From Ruegeria atlantica (GTDB lineage Bacteria > Pseudomonadota > Alphaproteobacteria > Rhodobacterales > Rhodobacteraceae): DNA of 64,000 bases. The first letter of the stretch is position 1; every line of letters begins with the position of its first letter. Positions 1 to 8,778 of the stretch are shown here, piece by piece. Both the position numbers and the translations under genes were made by a program. Under the pieces are notes generated by a model. The model was not told the origin of the DNA. It saw only the letters and a list, made by a program, of their open reading frames with translations, and did no database searches. The stretch is from the NCBI RefSeq assembly GCF_013032005.1, contig NZ_WQBE01000010.1, positions 62,001 to 126,000 on the forward strand. Direction: 5' to 3'.

Positions 1-1680
1 CTTCGTTCCGTTCGTCCAGAAGACATCGCTGTGCTGTGTTACACGCACGGTCATGCCAGCAGTGTCGCCGCAGCGCTCGAGGCACATGGCATTCCTGTCC
101 GCATTCAGCAGACGGGCTGGCTCAACGCACCTGCTATGTGTGCAGCGCGCGCGGCGCTGGCCTACGCGTCTGACCCAAATGATAAATACGCGGCACTTAC
201 CTGGCTCACGCTAGGGCCACCTCGTGTGGCGCTGGAGGATGCTCTTCGCAACGCCGTGGATGGAGTCCTATATACACATCAGTCCTTGGAGACCCTTAGA
301 GGGTTGAACCAAGCAATCGAAACGCTTCCGATCGCTGACGCGGTTGCCTTGGTGCTGCAGTCTACCGGTTTGCGAGACTGGGCTACCTGCATGCCCGACG
401 CGACACAGGCCTTAGCGGATTTGGCCCGTCTGGATGGTGAAGCGCAGGAGTTTGACCGGATGTTTCCCGGGCTCCGCGCCGCAGCCGGCTTCCATGGCTG
501 CAACATGCAGATTTTCCTTGGTTGGATTTCGGGGCAGACGGAAAGAGACTGGGATCGCCACCCAAACCCCGATAGTTGGTCGGGCAATGGTGTAGAGATT
601 TGCACATGGCATTCTGCGAAGGGCCGAGAATGGCCAATCACAATCGTAGCTGGTCTTGACCAGAAGATCGCCGAGCGGCCGGGCACCTTGCGTGCTGAAT
701 TCGAAAGCTTCGACGACCTTTCAAGAGTGCTCGACAACGCTGGCCTTGGCTTCTTGCCAGACTTTGCAGCCCCAGAGAGTCAGCAATTGTTTGATGCACC
801 GCGCCATCCAGAAGACATGAAAGACGCCACGCGCAAGCTCTATGTGGCACTGACACGCGCGCGAGACAGACTGATCTTGGCTTTGCCAAAAGAGCGTAGG
901 GCTGCTCGAGTGTTGCCTGAGCGGATGGTAGACATTCTGCGGGATCACGGGGGTCTTGCGGTGAACGAAGCCGGGATTTCCCTTTGTGGCCGCACCTTTC
1001 AAGCACAGATTATTGACGGGAAAACAGACGCCCCCGAAACGCCATCAGTTGCGGAACACACAGCGCGGCCAGCTTTTGGTGAAAGGCGCGCATTAAGGTC
1101 GGCTGACAGGACTGCATGGCGGCAAAGTCCATCGACTTTCGAGGGCGTAGACGAAGTAGCGGTTGGTGAGCTGACCACACTAGACCTTGGAGCACCAGTC
1201 ACAGACAGTAAAGTGGTTGATCCGGCTGCACGCGGAACGGCATGGCATCTGGCGTTTCGTGTACTTGTCCAATTTCCGGACAAAGCCGATCAACTGCAAG
1301 CCGCGACCGGTCTGTCGGAGAAAACCCTTGAAGAAATCACGGTTCAGGCCAAAGCACTCACCGCTTGGCTCGATGATCAAGGCTATAGCCGATTGCATTT
1401 CGAACTGCCTCTCCAGCGGGTAGTTGAGGATGGTTCCGAGACCAATGCGATCATCGACTTGTTGGCCGAAGGCCCGAACGGCTTGTTGATCGTAGACCAC
1501 AAGTCTGGCGCCTGTCCCGATCCAGAGGCGCGTTTCGCTACCTATCGGCCTCAACTCAGGGCGTATGCAGATCTGATCCGAAAGGAGTGGCCGGAAAAAC
1601 AACTCAACGGAATTGCGATCAACTGGATGAGCGAAGGCACAGTTTCAGTTTTGCCAATAGTAGAGAGCGTCTCAGCTTAG
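1..1680 (+). CDS. UvrD-type helicase with C-terminal PD-(D/E)XK nuclease (5' truncated)
   Basis: The reading frame is open to the left edge of the window, so the N-terminal half with Walker A is missing; 559 residues are visible. A superfamily 1 helicase motif V/Va of the form WHSAKGREW lies at about nt 600-635, and motif VI (LYVALTRARDRL) at about 835-875. A C-terminal RecB-like nuclease follows: GTAWH near nt 1230, then a DLL...VDHKSG core near 1455-1507. This order matches AddA-like helicase-nucleases. AddA works with AddB in end resection, but stand-alone relatives are common in mobile and defence loci. The IS30 remnant just downstream suggests accessory DNA. The partner gene, if any, would lie to the left, out of view. 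Confidence 0.85.
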   Translation, partial: LRSVRPEDIAVLCYTHGHASSVAAALEAHGIPVRIQQTGWLNAPAMCAARAALAYASDPNDKYAALTWLTLGPPRVALEDALRNAVDGVLYTHQSLETLRGLNQAIETLPIADAVALVLQSTGLRDWATCMPDATQALADLARLDGEAQEFDRMFPGLRAAAGFHGCNMQIFLGWISGQTERDWDRHPNPDSWSGNGVEICTWHSAKGREWPITIVAGLDQKIAERPGTLRAEFESFDDLSRVLDNAGLGFLPDFAAPESQQLFDAPRHPEDMKDATRKLYVALTRARDRLILALPKERRAARVLPERMVDILRDHGGLAVNEAGISLCGRTFQAQIIDGKTDAPETPSVAEHTARPAFGERRALRSADRTAWRQSPSTFEGVDEVAVGELTTLDLGAPVTDSKVVDPAARGTAWHLAFRVLVQFPDKADQLQAATGLSEKTLEEITVQAKALTAWLDDQGYSRLHFELPLQRVVEDGSETNAIIDLLAEGPNGLLIVDHKSGACPDPEARFATYRPQLRAYADLIRKEWPEKQLNGIAINWMSEGTVSVLPIVESVSA

Positions 1681-1908
1681 ATCAGGATGATGTGGCCGGG
1701 TTCTGTTTGTCAGATTATAGCGGCAAGAATTCTGTTAACCGCCTTGTATGAAAACGTTGCGGAGGTAGATTAAAAGTTGGGCAGCGCGGGGTAGCCTATA
1801 TTTAACATAATTAAGCTTATACGATCATATATGTGCGGAGGGAGCGCGCTACCCTGAAGTGCGACTCTTGTTAGAAAACAACGTGTTATCTAATGAGAGG
1901 ATATTGCC

Positions 1909-2100
1909 ATGGGAGCCGTTTATTCGCAACTGTCGCTGTCTGAACGTCGTAGAATAGAAAACTGGTGGCATGCGAAGGTCCCGGTCGCTGAAATGGCGCG
2001 GGTTCTGAAACGTCACAAATCAACGATTTTCCGCGAGATCAGACGCAACTTCTGGGCTGATGACTCCCTTCCTCGCAAATACCCAGGTTACTTCGGATCA
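1909..2100 (+). pseudogene. IS30-family transposase, N-terminal remnant
   Basis: The first 60 or so residues match the IS30 transposase N-terminus: a YSQLSLSERRRIE start, a helix-turn-helix of the form VAEMARVLKRHKSTIFREI, and the RRN...YPGYFG segment. An ATG with an upstream GAGAGGATATT ribosome site is present. After about nt 2097 the similarity stops and the frame runs out at 2193 without the DDE catalytic domain, so this is a 5' fragment of a roughly 1 kb gene. It marks an old insertion between the helicase-nuclease and the catabolic island. Confidence 0.75.
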
Positions 2101-2414
2101 TGGTCGATGACCTCAATTCCTATTTGTTCACCTTCCAGTTGGCTGACACTTCGAAAAACAAAGTGCCTGCCAACCTATACGCTCGGGGAGTGAAGCACGC
2201 GTTTCCTGAATTCAGCGCTGAGAAAGCGTCGCGCCCTTTCTTCGTAGAGCCACGGACGCAACCTCAAACCGCTTCGCTACAAATCCTAATGACAAATCAC
2301 ACACCTGGATTTTGATGCTCCAGAGCTGCAGTATGCCGGTCATAGCTATCATTCTTGAGAACCGACGGACTATTCCCTTCAAGAAGCAACATCCTAACAC
2401 TCAAAATGTGTCGC
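2101..2414. other. Intergenic stretch, no recognisable gene
   Basis: This lies between the IS30 fragment and the convergent crotonase gene. Short frames exist on both strands, but none has a ribosome site and a recognisable protein. I could not find the IS30 catalytic domain or a right inverted repeat here. Confidence 0.5.
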
Positions 2415-3212
2415 TTAGTCTCCGCGAAAACTTCCTGCTCGTCGTTCAAAAAAGGCATTCACTGCTTCGCTGTGATCATGGGTGTGATGCGCCAGTGCTT
2501 GGAAGGAAGCGGACAGTTCCAGCAGGCTGTTGAGTGACGCTTGCTCACCCTCGCGCATCAATTTTTTGGCCAGCCTAAGCGAATGCGGTGGGTTAACGGA
2601 AACACGAGCAGCCAGAGCTTTGGCTTCACTCATCAAGTTCTCACCAGAAACCACCCGCGAGACCAAACCCCATTCCAATGCAGTTCCTGCGTCGATGACA
2701 TCGCCGGTGAATGTCATCTCGGCCGCCCGGCAGCGTCCAATCGCGCGCGGCAGGAACCATGCGCCGCCGTCGCCCGGTACAATTCCCAGCTTTACAAAGC
2801 TTTCAGCAAATTTGGCGTGTTCTGACGCGATACGCATGTCACACATGCATACCAGGTCAAACCCTGCCCCGATTGCAGCCCCATTCACTGCGGCAATCGT
2901 GGGCACTTCGAGGTTGTAGATAGCCTTGGGAATTTTCTGAATGCCATTGCGATAGGACTCCCGCATTTGGCTGGGCGTTTCGCCGAAAATCCCGACTTTG
3001 TCGCGCATGTGCTTGACGTTGCCACCGGCAGAGAAAGCCTTACCCGCGCCGGTGAGGATCACACATCGCACAGCATTGTCCGCATTGATGCGGTCCGCAG
3101 CACGCACCAACCCGTCGATAACATTCTCCGACAATGGGTTGCGCGCTTCGGGGTTGTTGATGGTCAGGGTCACAACCCCATCCGTTTGTTCGTAAAGCAG
3201 TTCTTCGTTCAT
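2415..3212 (-). CDS. Crotonase-fold enoyl-CoA hydratase/isomerase family protein
   Basis: This is a 265-residue protein of the usual length for the crotonase superfamily. The CoA/oxyanion loop reads GKAFSAGGNVKHM (about 58-70), and the second oxyanion glycine segment reads NGAAIGAGFD (about 110-119). The two hydratase glutamates of rat crotonase (E144, E164) are not conserved: by alignment they are Asp (FDLV) and Phe (FAESF). A classical syn-hydration is therefore uncertain and an isomerase or other CoA chemistry is possible. The ATG at 3212 has a GAGAGAAG site. It lies 38 bp downstream of the TRAP permease on the same strand and is probably the last gene of that operon. Confidence 0.85.
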   Translation of the reverse strand: MNEELLYEQTDGVVTLTINNPEARNPLSENVIDGLVRAADRINADNAVRCVILTGAGKAFSAGGNVKHMRDKVGIFGETPSQMRESYRNGIQKIPKAIYNLEVPTIAAVNGAAIGAGFDLVCMCDMRIASEHAKFAESFVKLGIVPGDGGAWFLPRAIGRCRAAEMTFTGDVIDAGTALEWGLVSRVVSGENLMSEAKALAARVSVNPPHSLRLAKKLMREGEQASLNSLLELSASFQALAHHTHDHSEAVNAFFERRAGSFRGD

Positions 3213-3250
3213 TTTCTTCTCTCAATTCTTCAGGCAGGGCGACGACTGTA

Positions 3251-4558
3251 TCAGTCCGTGATCGCGAACAGCGCGATTTCCGGAAATGTTATCAAAAGGA
3301 TAACGATGAATATCTCGATCACGACAAAGGGAATACAGCCCATGAAGATTTCCTTGATCTCCACTTCCGGCGCCATGCTTTTGACGACAAAAGCATTCAA
3401 TCCGACCGGCGGTGTGATGGCTCCGATTTCGACGGCCTTGGTGACCAGAAGACCGAACAGGATTGGATCAAAGCCGACCTGTAAGACAATCGGATAGACG
3501 ATGGGCATCGTGATCAGGATCATGGAAATCCCGTCCACAAAGCAGCCCAGGATCAGATAAGGCAGCAGGATGATCAGGATCATCGCTGTCGGTGACCAGT
3601 CGAGCTCGGCAAATGACGACGCCAGCAGCGTCGGCAATTGTGTTGTGGAAAGGCCCAGACTGAACATCCCTGCCCCAACAACCAGGGCAAACACCGAACA
3701 GGTCGCGCCACCGGTTTCTTTCAATCCCCAGATCACGTTCTTTGTCCGGTTCGGGCGGCGGAGCACAGCGAACAGTGCAAACAATGCGCCCATTGCGGCG
3801 GCTTCAGTCGGGGTCGCGATGCCGAAATAGATCGTGCCCATCACTGCAGCAAAGAGGATCACAACCTCCCACGCCCGTCCGAGGGATTTGAACTTTTCAG
3901 CCGTTGTTGGCGCGGTGTCTGCCGCAGGTTTCGGTGACAGCTCGGGCCGGATCTTGACCCATACGTAGATGCCCAGAATGTAAAGTGCTGCGGTCATGAC
4001 CCCCGGTAAAAAGGCGGCGATAAACAGCTTCACCAACGAGGCCTCAGTTGCGATCGAGTAGATCACAAGAATCCCGCTTGGCGGGATCAGAACACCCAGC
4101 GTTCCGCCGGCCGCAATACATCCTGCAGCAAGCCGTGGCAGATACCCGTGACGCAGCATTTCCGGCAACGCCACGCGGGTCATAGTTGCAGAGGTTGCGA
4201 CGCTGGACCCACTGATTGTGGAAAAGGCGGCGCAGCCGAACACCGTTGCGGCAGCCAGACCACCGGGCACCCGACCCAACCAGGTCTGACCAGCATCAAA
4301 AGCATTTCGCGACAGCCCTGCCGAAAACGCCATCTGCCCCATGAACAGAAACAATGGCAGAACGATATAGGCGTAGTGCGCGGTTGCACTGTAGGCAAAC
4401 GTGGACAGCAGATATTCTACTGCGGGCCATGGGCGTTCTGAAACCAATCCATAGATGCCAGCACCCGCAAGCGCAAAGGCGATAGGAATACGAATTATCA
4501 GCAGGCCCAGCAGAACTGCGACAACAATCAGGCCGGGGATCAATTCAGCAAACATCAT
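3251..4558 (-). CDS. dctM: TRAP transporter large permease (DctM family)
   Basis: This 435-residue, highly hydrophobic protein has about 12 predicted membrane segments and the length of DctM. Recognisable features are an early LIIRIPIAFALAGAGIYG segment, a FSTISGSSVATSAT motif around 150-165, and a C-terminal ITPPVGLNAFVVKS segment, all typical of the DctM/SiaM large subunit. It forms the sodium-dependent channel with DctQ and receives substrate from DctP. The start overlaps the dctQ stop by 4 bp, so translation is coupled. TRAP systems usually import carboxylates, consistent with an acid-degrading island. Confidence 0.95.
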   Translation of the reverse strand: MMFAELIPGLIVVAVLLGLLIIRIPIAFALAGAGIYGLVSERPWPAVEYLLSTFAYSATAHYAYIVLPLFLFMGQMAFSAGLSRNAFDAGQTWLGRVPGGLAAATVFGCAAFSTISGSSVATSATMTRVALPEMLRHGYLPRLAAGCIAAGGTLGVLIPPSGILVIYSIATEASLVKLFIAAFLPGVMTAALYILGIYVWVKIRPELSPKPAADTAPTTAEKFKSLGRAWEVVILFAAVMGTIYFGIATPTEAAAMGALFALFAVLRRPNRTKNVIWGLKETGGATCSVFALVVGAGMFSLGLSTTQLPTLLASSFAELDWSPTAMILIILLPYLILGCFVDGISMILITMPIVYPIVLQVGFDPILFGLLVTKAVEIGAITPPVGLNAFVVKSMAPEVEIKEIFMGCIPFVVIEIFIVILLITFPEIALFAITD

Positions 4559-5082
4559 TCTGCGAACCCTTCCGCAAGTGTTGTTTCATCAAGCGCGCGG
4601 GGGCGGTTCAGAACGATCCGAAGCAAATCAAAGGTAAACTGCAGCGCCAATAGCCAAAGACCTCCTGCGATCACGATCCGCGCGGGCCAAATTGGAAAGG
4701 CAACCAGGCTGAAACCCATTTCATTTCTTTGAAAAGAAGAGATTGCTTGCATCGTGCTGGGCCACGCCATTGTGACCGTGATGGCCAGGCAGACGATAAA
4801 TCCGATAACGTCTAGACCTTTTTGAGCTACGCCGGGCAGGTTGTTGTACAGAATATCAATTGCGAAGTTCTGTTTGCGCTGCTGAGCAGCCGCCAAGCCC
4901 AGGAAGACGAGCGAAACCAGCATGAGTTCACTGGCTTCAACGCCTGCGTCCAATGGAGCGTTGAAAAAAGATCTTCCGACGACATCGATGCAAACAATCA
5001 GAAGAATAACCATTGTCGCAAAGCCGCTTGCCGACCCCAGACCCTGGATGATGCGTTCGATCTGATCAATGGATTTGAACAC
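4555..5082 (-). CDS. dctQ: TRAP transporter small permease (DctQ family)
   Basis: This 175-residue membrane protein has four predicted transmembrane segments, the DctQ pattern; the second region, VVGRSFFNAPLDAGVEASEL at about 34-53, is typical. The start codon appears to be GTG at 5082, with only a weak AAAG site. It sits 67 bp after dctP, and that gap contains an inverted repeat. It overlaps dctM by 4 bp. It stabilises the DctM subunit in the inner membrane. Confidence 0.92.
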   Translation of the reverse strand: MFKSIDQIERIIQGLGSASGFATMVILLIVCIDVVGRSFFNAPLDAGVEASELMLVSLVFLGLAAAQQRKQNFAIDILYNNLPGVAQKGLDVIGFIVCLAITVTMAWPSTMQAISSFQRNEMGFSLVAFPIWPARIVIAGGLWLLALQFTFDLLRIVLNRPRALDETTLAEGFAE

Positions 5083-5110
5083 GATGGAATCTTTCGAATA
5101 GCCGAAAACA

Positions 5111-5134
5111 CCCCGGCTTTAAAAGCCGAGGCGC
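5111..5134 (-). terminator. Intercistronic stem-loop between dctP and dctQ
   Basis: A 7-bp arm CGGCTTT pairs with AAAGCCG around a one-base turn, and two further C-G pairs form beyond one mismatch. It lies immediately after the dctP stop. There is no long U run, so it is more likely a partial attenuator or 3'-end stabiliser than a full stop. This would leave the abundant binding protein more highly expressed than the permeases. Confidence 0.6.
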
Positions 5135-5149
5135 CTTCTTTTCTGGGAA

Positions 5150-6244
5150 TTAGTTCTGCGTGCAGGTGTCGTTGTAGCGAGCGAACCCTGAGACATATTG
5201 AGAGGTTTCTTCAAACTTTTGAATGTATCCTTTGAATTCGGCAAGCATTGCCACACCATCAACATTCGCTTCAGAGCTTGCACGTTCCAGCCATGCTTCT
5301 TCCAGCTTTGCCGATGCCACAGCGTTTGCCTTGGCAACTTCGGCTTCCGAGAACACATTGATAGTTACAGGCTCTTTCAGACCGCATAGTTTTTCGACCG
5401 CCACATCGGTTGTCTGATCCAGGAACTGCAACCCTTTCGCTGTCGCTTCGGCGGATACCTCATCGATGATCTTCTGCAGCTCTGGGCTCAGGCTGTTGTA
5501 GCGATCTATGCTGATCGCGATGGTTGCAACACCAAGCGCACCAGTCCCCGCCCCGGTCACGTAAGGCGCGACTTCATACAGACCCGCGTTCACAGCAGAG
5601 TCAAACGGCGCCGAGGACATGCCTTCGACCACGCCGCGCCGCATCCCATCAACGCCTTCCGGCCATGCCAGCGCAACCGGCGTCGCGCCGAGTTCTTTCA
5701 GTGCAATGGACACAGGAGGAACTGCCCGCACTTTCAGACCGGCAAGGTCTTCGACGGTTTCCACCGGACGCGTGGACCAGATGGTGTTTTCGCTATAGGG
5801 CGAAACAAACAGAGGCTTCACACCTTTTCTTTCGTATTCAGCTCGAAAATCTGCGTTGTTCCGATATAGTTCGCCCCAGGCGTAGGTGATCGCGTCAATC
5901 TGCGTCGTCATATAGGGCATCAGAATGTTCGCGAGCGGATATTCACTGACGTTGTAGGCGTGGGGAGCACCCATCACGATATCAGCTGCACCGCTTGCAA
6001 GGCCAGGGAAGAGGTCAGGTGCAGTCAGAAGCGAGCCGCTGACATATTTTTCAAATTTGATTTCGCCATTGCTGCGTTTCTCGATTTCGTCAACCAGCCA
6101 ATGCGAGGCTTTGCTGACGGAGAACACATCTGACAGATAGGTTGCATAGGTCAGTGTCTCTTCTGATTGCGCTGCGCCTGCCATAAATGTAAGCGCCACA
6201 CCGCCTGCCGCAAACGAACGTTTCCAAGGGTTGGTATTTTTCAT
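5150..6244 (-). CDS. dctP: TRAP transporter substrate-binding protein (DctP family)
   Basis: This 364-residue periplasmic protein starts at ATG 6244, chosen over an in-frame upstream codon because GGGAGGA lies 6-8 bases before it and it starts directly on the signal peptide (MKNTNPWKRSF, hydrophobic core, cleavage near AQS). Family features include the VRAVPPVSIALKELGATPVA segment near 160-180 and a downstream EGVDGMRRGVVEG segment. It would capture a carboxylate-type ligand for DctQM. A copy of the island-wide TTCACATATG motif lies about 165 bp upstream. The ligand cannot be read from the sequence. Confidence 0.93.
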   Translation of the reverse strand: MKNTNPWKRSFAAGGVALTFMAGAAQSEETLTYATYLSDVFSVSKASHWLVDEIEKRSNGEIKFEKYVSGSLLTAPDLFPGLASGAADIVMGAPHAYNVSEYPLANILMPYMTTQIDAITYAWGELYRNNADFRAEYERKGVKPLFVSPYSENTIWSTRPVETVEDLAGLKVRAVPPVSIALKELGATPVALAWPEGVDGMRRGVVEGMSSAPFDSAVNAGLYEVAPYVTGAGTGALGVATIAISIDRYNSLSPELQKIIDEVSAEATAKGLQFLDQTTDVAVEKLCGLKEPVTINVFSEAEVAKANAVASAKLEEAWLERASSEANVDGVAMLAEFKGYIQKFEETSQYVSGFARYNDTCTQN

Positions 6245-6403
6245 CTTTGGTCCTCCCAACGGACAAGTTTTTAAAAGCACCTTACTGCTGCTGTTTGCAG
6301 TCTTTTGAATGCCGACTGGGCCGACGCGAGGATTGCGTCGGTTGATTTGAGTTTATCCCTTGGGCAGCAAAAGTGTTATAAAATAGATATATAAATGGCC
6401 ATA

Positions 6404-6420
6404 AACTACATATGTGAACA
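6404..6420 (-). promoter_or_regulatory. Island motif copy 1, upstream of dctP
   Basis: Read toward dctP the site is GTTCACATATGTAGTTTA. It shares TTCACATATGT with the other five copies. TTCACA is followed at about 17-18 bp by TTTATA/TATATA, so it may also act as a -35 element. It lies about 165 bp before the start codon. Confidence 0.6.
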
Positions 6421-6517
6421 AACGTAGGGAATTGCGCTCGAAAAGAGAGCGGCCTAGGCCACTAACTGTTTTGCAGTCGGAATAAAGTAGCCTGACGTAG
6501 ACAAGGCAAACTGAGTG

Positions 6518-7681
6518 TTACTTCGCCATCTCGAGAATTTCGCGGATCTGAGAAGAATCTGATATCTCACGGGGATTGTGTGGAATCCACGGCGTGTTCA
6601 TCGATTGTCTGGCAATCTCATCAAACCGGTCTTCGCCAACACCAACATCTGACAGCTTACGAGGCAAACCCAAGACGGCGACAAATTTTGCCAGAACATC
6701 CCCGGCCGCTTGCCCCGGGTGTCCCATCGCTTCCGAAACGAGCTGCTGGCGTACTGCGTTCGCCTCTTTGTTCCATCGCATCACCGCTGGTAACATGATG
6801 CACGATGTATGCCCATGTGGCACGCCACATAAAGCGCCCAGAACATATCCAATCCCATGACTCGCCCCCATCGGCGCGCCGCTGGCGGTTGTGCCCATCG
6901 ACAGCCAAGCCCCCAGTTGACAATCCAAACGCGCATTTATGTCGGAAGGGTTCTGTTTGCACGCCAAAAGGCCGTCCTTTAGCAACGTCAACCCACGAAG
7001 GGCATGGGTGTCGCTGTAGACGTTCGATTGCAACGAACTGACGCCCTCTACACAATGGTCCACGGCGCGAACGCCTGTAGATGTCCAAAGCCATTCTGGC
7101 GTATGGCGCGTAATCTCGGGATCCAATACGACGGCAACGGGTGCGATCTCTGGATGCTTGTGGATTTCTTTTTCTCCGGTCACTTCATTGGTCACTCCGG
7201 CCACGCCCGTAAATTCCCCCCCAGAGAGCGTCGTTGGCACCGCTATCTGACGCACGACCGGAGACTGGACGTCATCTGCCGTTAACAAAGCAGTCAATCC
7301 GTCGACGGTCGTCACGCCATTGGCAAGGCAAAGCTGGATCGCCTTGGCAGCATCGGTTACAGATCCGCCGCCTACAGTAACAATCACATCTGCTTGAGCC
7401 CTGCGAACCGAATCCGTTGCTTCAATGACGGCAGTGCGCGGAGAGTGCGCAGGGATAGATGAAAACCTCCCGACCACCTTTTCACCAAGTGCCGCTGCAA
7501 TTTTGTCGACTTCGTCCGTCTTGCGCGCGAGTGACCCGCTGGTGATCAGATACACACGTTCACAAGACAATTCCGCCACGTGATCGGCGACAGACGTGGC
7601 GGAAGGAACGCCATAGGTGATGTTGTCTAGTCGGTTTACTTTGATCTGGCCCTGGGGCGCCATGTGATTCTCCATTTTCAT
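6518..7681 (-). CDS. Iron-containing alcohol dehydrogenase (maleylacetate reductase / hydroxyacid dehydrogenase-like)
   Basis: This 387-residue protein has the family NAD(P) motif VTVGGGSVTDAAKA at about 101-114, a RAVDHCVEG segment near 205-213, and the histidine-rich GASHGIGYVLG...GVPHGHTS region near 272-292 that supplies metal ligands. It oxidises or reduces a short alcohol, hydroxyacid or oxo-acid with NAD(P). Relatives include maleylacetate reductase and 4-hydroxybutyrate dehydrogenase. The start overlaps the upstream acyl-CoA dehydrogenase stop by 4 bp (ATGA), so it is co-transcribed with the CoA genes. In context I lean toward a hydroxyacid or alcohol step, but the substrate is not determinable. 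Confidence 0.88.
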   Translation of the reverse strand: MKMENHMAPQGQIKVNRLDNITYGVPSATSVADHVAELSCERVYLITSGSLARKTDEVDKIAAALGEKVVGRFSSIPAHSPRTAVIEATDSVRRAQADVIVTVGGGSVTDAAKAIQLCLANGVTTVDGLTALLTADDVQSPVVRQIAVPTTLSGGEFTGVAGVTNEVTGEKEIHKHPEIAPVAVVLDPEITRHTPEWLWTSTGVRAVDHCVEGVSSLQSNVYSDTHALRGLTLLKDGLLACKQNPSDINARLDCQLGAWLSMGTTASGAPMGASHGIGYVLGALCGVPHGHTSCIMLPAVMRWNKEANAVRQQLVSEAMGHPGQAAGDVLAKFVAVLGLPRKLSDVGVGEDRFDEIARQSMNTPWIPHNPREISDSSQIREILEMAK

Positions 7682-8778
7682 TGGCCTGCAGGCTGGTTGG
7701 CTTCACCCAAAGGATGTCCAATCACCAAATCCCAAAGCGCGCCTGATCCGGCGTCTAACGCAGTATCCCCGATGACTCTTTGCCATTCAAACTCTGACCC
7801 AAACTCCTCACGCCATGCCCAAAGACGGCGGGTGAAGTAGTGGAGGTGGTATTCTTGGGTGAATCCCATGGCACCGTGGGATTGATGGCATGCGTCGGCG
7901 ACGATTTTGACGCTCTTGCTTGCCCAGGCTTTACTGGCGGCAATCTTGAGCAACATGTCATTTGAACCAAACACAGCAAGAGCGGCCGATTGGGCAGAGG
8001 TTTCCGTTGCCGCCGCATGTTCCGCGGCGATCGCCAGCATATGCTGAACCGCTTGGAATTTTGCAACAGGGCGCCCGAACTGTTTACGCTCTTTAACGTA
8101 GTTGACGGTCATTTCCACAGCGCGGCGCATTGCGCCTGCCATCTCAAAGCTCCGCATCAAAGCGCCAACGGCGCGCAAATCCCAGTCTTCTGCAATCTTC
8201 CTTGCAGGGTAAGCGGCCTTGGTAAAAGAGGAATTTGGCTGGAAATCGACTAGAGGCCGCTTAGCCAGGTCAGGCCGGGTCCGAATGAAGTCGTTCAATG
8301 CAGCCACCTCGATGCAGAGAAGCACGGCTTCACCGTTCACGTCCTTTGCGCTGCACAAGACATGTGTCGCGACATCGCCAAAAGCCACTTGCCGCAGGAC
8401 GCCCGTTGCGCGTCCGTCGTTTGTCAGTTGCAAAGATGTAGGGTCTTTGTCGTCTGCGAAGGTCAAAATGGCATCTTCCGGCAGATCAAATTTCGCCAGC
8501 CCGGCGATCCAATGACCCACCAAACTTTCAGAGAACGGTAGCGGGCAGGCATGGTAGCCGGAGAGCTGCACCAGTTTCATCATTTCCAACAGTGACAAAC
8601 CGGCACCGCCCTGTGCCTCAGGCAGGCCTGCACAACAAAGTCCGGTCGCACGCATGTTGTCTATCAATCCCGGCGACACACCAGATTGGTCAAACGCTAC
8701 CCAGTTTTGCTGGCCTGAAACATCCATCAGAAATCGTTCTGCAGTATCGTGAATTAGATCAAAAAGCGGGCTGGTCAT
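7678..8778 (-). CDS. Acyl-CoA dehydrogenase, small-type subunit
   Basis: This 366-residue protein has the acyl-CoA dehydrogenase fold. It has an N-terminal helical domain, the C-terminal ERKQFGRPVAKFQAVQHMLA segment (about 228-247), and HQSHGAMGFTQEYHLH (about 295-310). The usual catalytic Glu/Asp segments are diverged, as in the ChsE-type paired dehydrogenases of steroid and cyclic-acid degraders. It overlaps the next dehydrogenase gene by 4 bp at its start and the alcohol dehydrogenase by 4 bp at its end. The adjacent 382-residue paralogue suggests a hetero-oligomeric dehydrogenase; this is inferred from gene pairing. Confidence 0.88.
   Translation of the reverse strand: MTSPLFDLIHDTAERFLMDVSGQQNWVAFDQSGVSPGLIDNMRATGLCCAGLPEAQGGAGLSLLEMMKLVQLSGYHACPLPFSESLVGHWIAGLAKFDLPEDAILTFADDKDPTSLQLTNDGRATGVLRQVAFGDVATHVLCSAKDVNGEAVLLCIEVAALNDFIRTRPDLAKRPLVDFQPNSSFTKAAYPARKIAEDWDLRAVGALMRSFEMAGAMRRAVEMTVNYVKERKQFGRPVAKFQAVQHMLAIAAEHAAATETSAQSAALAVFGSNDMLLKIAASKAWASKSVKIVADACHQSHGAMGFTQEYHLHYFTRRLWAWREEFGSEFEWQRVIGDTALDAGSGALWDLVIGHPLGEANQPAGQ

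Noticed and set aside
1828..1846. A CATATATGTG string near 1836 resembling the island motif
   Set aside because: It lacks the TTC and TTTTG flanks, is upstream only of an IS30 fragment, and lies outside the island; A/T-rich chance match.
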